From positions 1 to 33,234 of the forward strand of contig NZ_QTKX01000007.1 in assembly GCF_018424685.1 (NCBI RefSeq): a DNA stretch of 33,234 nt, written 5' to 3'. Positions within the stretch are counted from its first letter, which is position 1, and each line of letters starts with the position of its first letter. Shown here piece by piece: positions 33,148 through 33,234 of this stretch. A program made the position numbers and the translations under genes. The DNA comes from Mesobacillus boroniphilus (GTDB lineage: Bacteria; Bacillota; Bacilli; Bacillales; Cytobacillaceae). Below the pieces are notes generated by a model. It was given only the letters and a program-made list of their open reading frames with translations. It searched no databases and was not told where the DNA came from.

Positions 33148-33234
33148 CTTTCTTGGAGAGTTTGATCCTGGCTCAGGACGAACGCTGGCGGCGTGCCTAA
33201 TACATGCAAGTCGAGCGGATCTTCATTAGCTTGC
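33148..33234 (+). rRNA. rrs: 16S ribosomal RNA, 5' part
   Basis: Begins with TTGGAGAGTTTGATCCTGGC, then CTCAGGACGAACGCTGGC and GCCTAATACATGCAAGTCGA, the universal 5' end of Bacillus 16S rRNA. The mature 5' end is approximate and the gene continues past the window. Confidence 0.98.

Overview
The window looks like a chromosomal segment of a low-to-moderate G+C Bacillaceae (Bacillus or Mesobacillus-like). The reasons are strong GGAGG-type ribosome binding sites, frequent TTG/GTG starts, a perfect CIRCE operator before groESL, Bacillus-type guanine riboswitches, a GlcT/RAT-controlled ptsG, a tripartite spore germination receptor operon, and a gene order close to the B. subtilis rrnE-ydi and yea/yeb-guaA-pbuG regions. 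The segment lies between two rRNA operons: it opens with a 5S rRNA, tRNA-fMet and tRNA-Asp, and closes with a promoter region and the first bases of a 16S rRNA. Species identity cannot be fixed without a search.

Left part (1-10256): after the rRNA/tRNA tail comes tsaE-tsaB-rimI-tsaD (three of the four t6A tRNA-modification proteins plus the ribosomal-protein acetyltransferase). Between tsaD and the ABC-F gene lies a gene-free stretch holding a dense cluster of DnaA-box-like 9-mers and then a ~21-bp-period repeat array. Next are ydiF (ABC-F ATPase, minus), moaC (molybdopterin), rex (NADH-sensing repressor), ydiK and ydiL (minus) and groES-groEL with promoter and CIRCE. The tatAy-tatCy pair found between rex and ydiK in B. 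subtilis is absent.

Middle, more accessory part (10257-21674): a MerR/DUF3967-like coiled-coil DNA-binding protein surrounded by repeated GCGATAT motifs; an ECF-transporter S component; a BCCT osmolyte transporter; an orphan ABC substrate-binding lipoprotein; a gerB-gerA-gerC-type germinant receptor operon; a secreted lipase with a Ser-Asp-His triad; and a small unknown protein. Three copies, of differing completeness, of one interspersed repeat family lie here (11589-11709, 15360-15405, 21451-21512).

Right part (21675-33234): yeaC-yeaD-yebA (MoxR ATPase, DUF58 protein, transmembrane transglutaminase-like protein), then guaA and pbuG, each behind its own guanine riboswitch, with PurR-box-like sequences before pbuG. 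These are followed by glcT, the RAT/terminator leader, ptsG, and the two-promoter leader of the next rRNA operon. Most of the window is conserved housekeeping. The least explained elements are the DnaA-box cluster with its adjacent repeat array and the GCGATAT sites around the coiled-coil DNA-binding protein.
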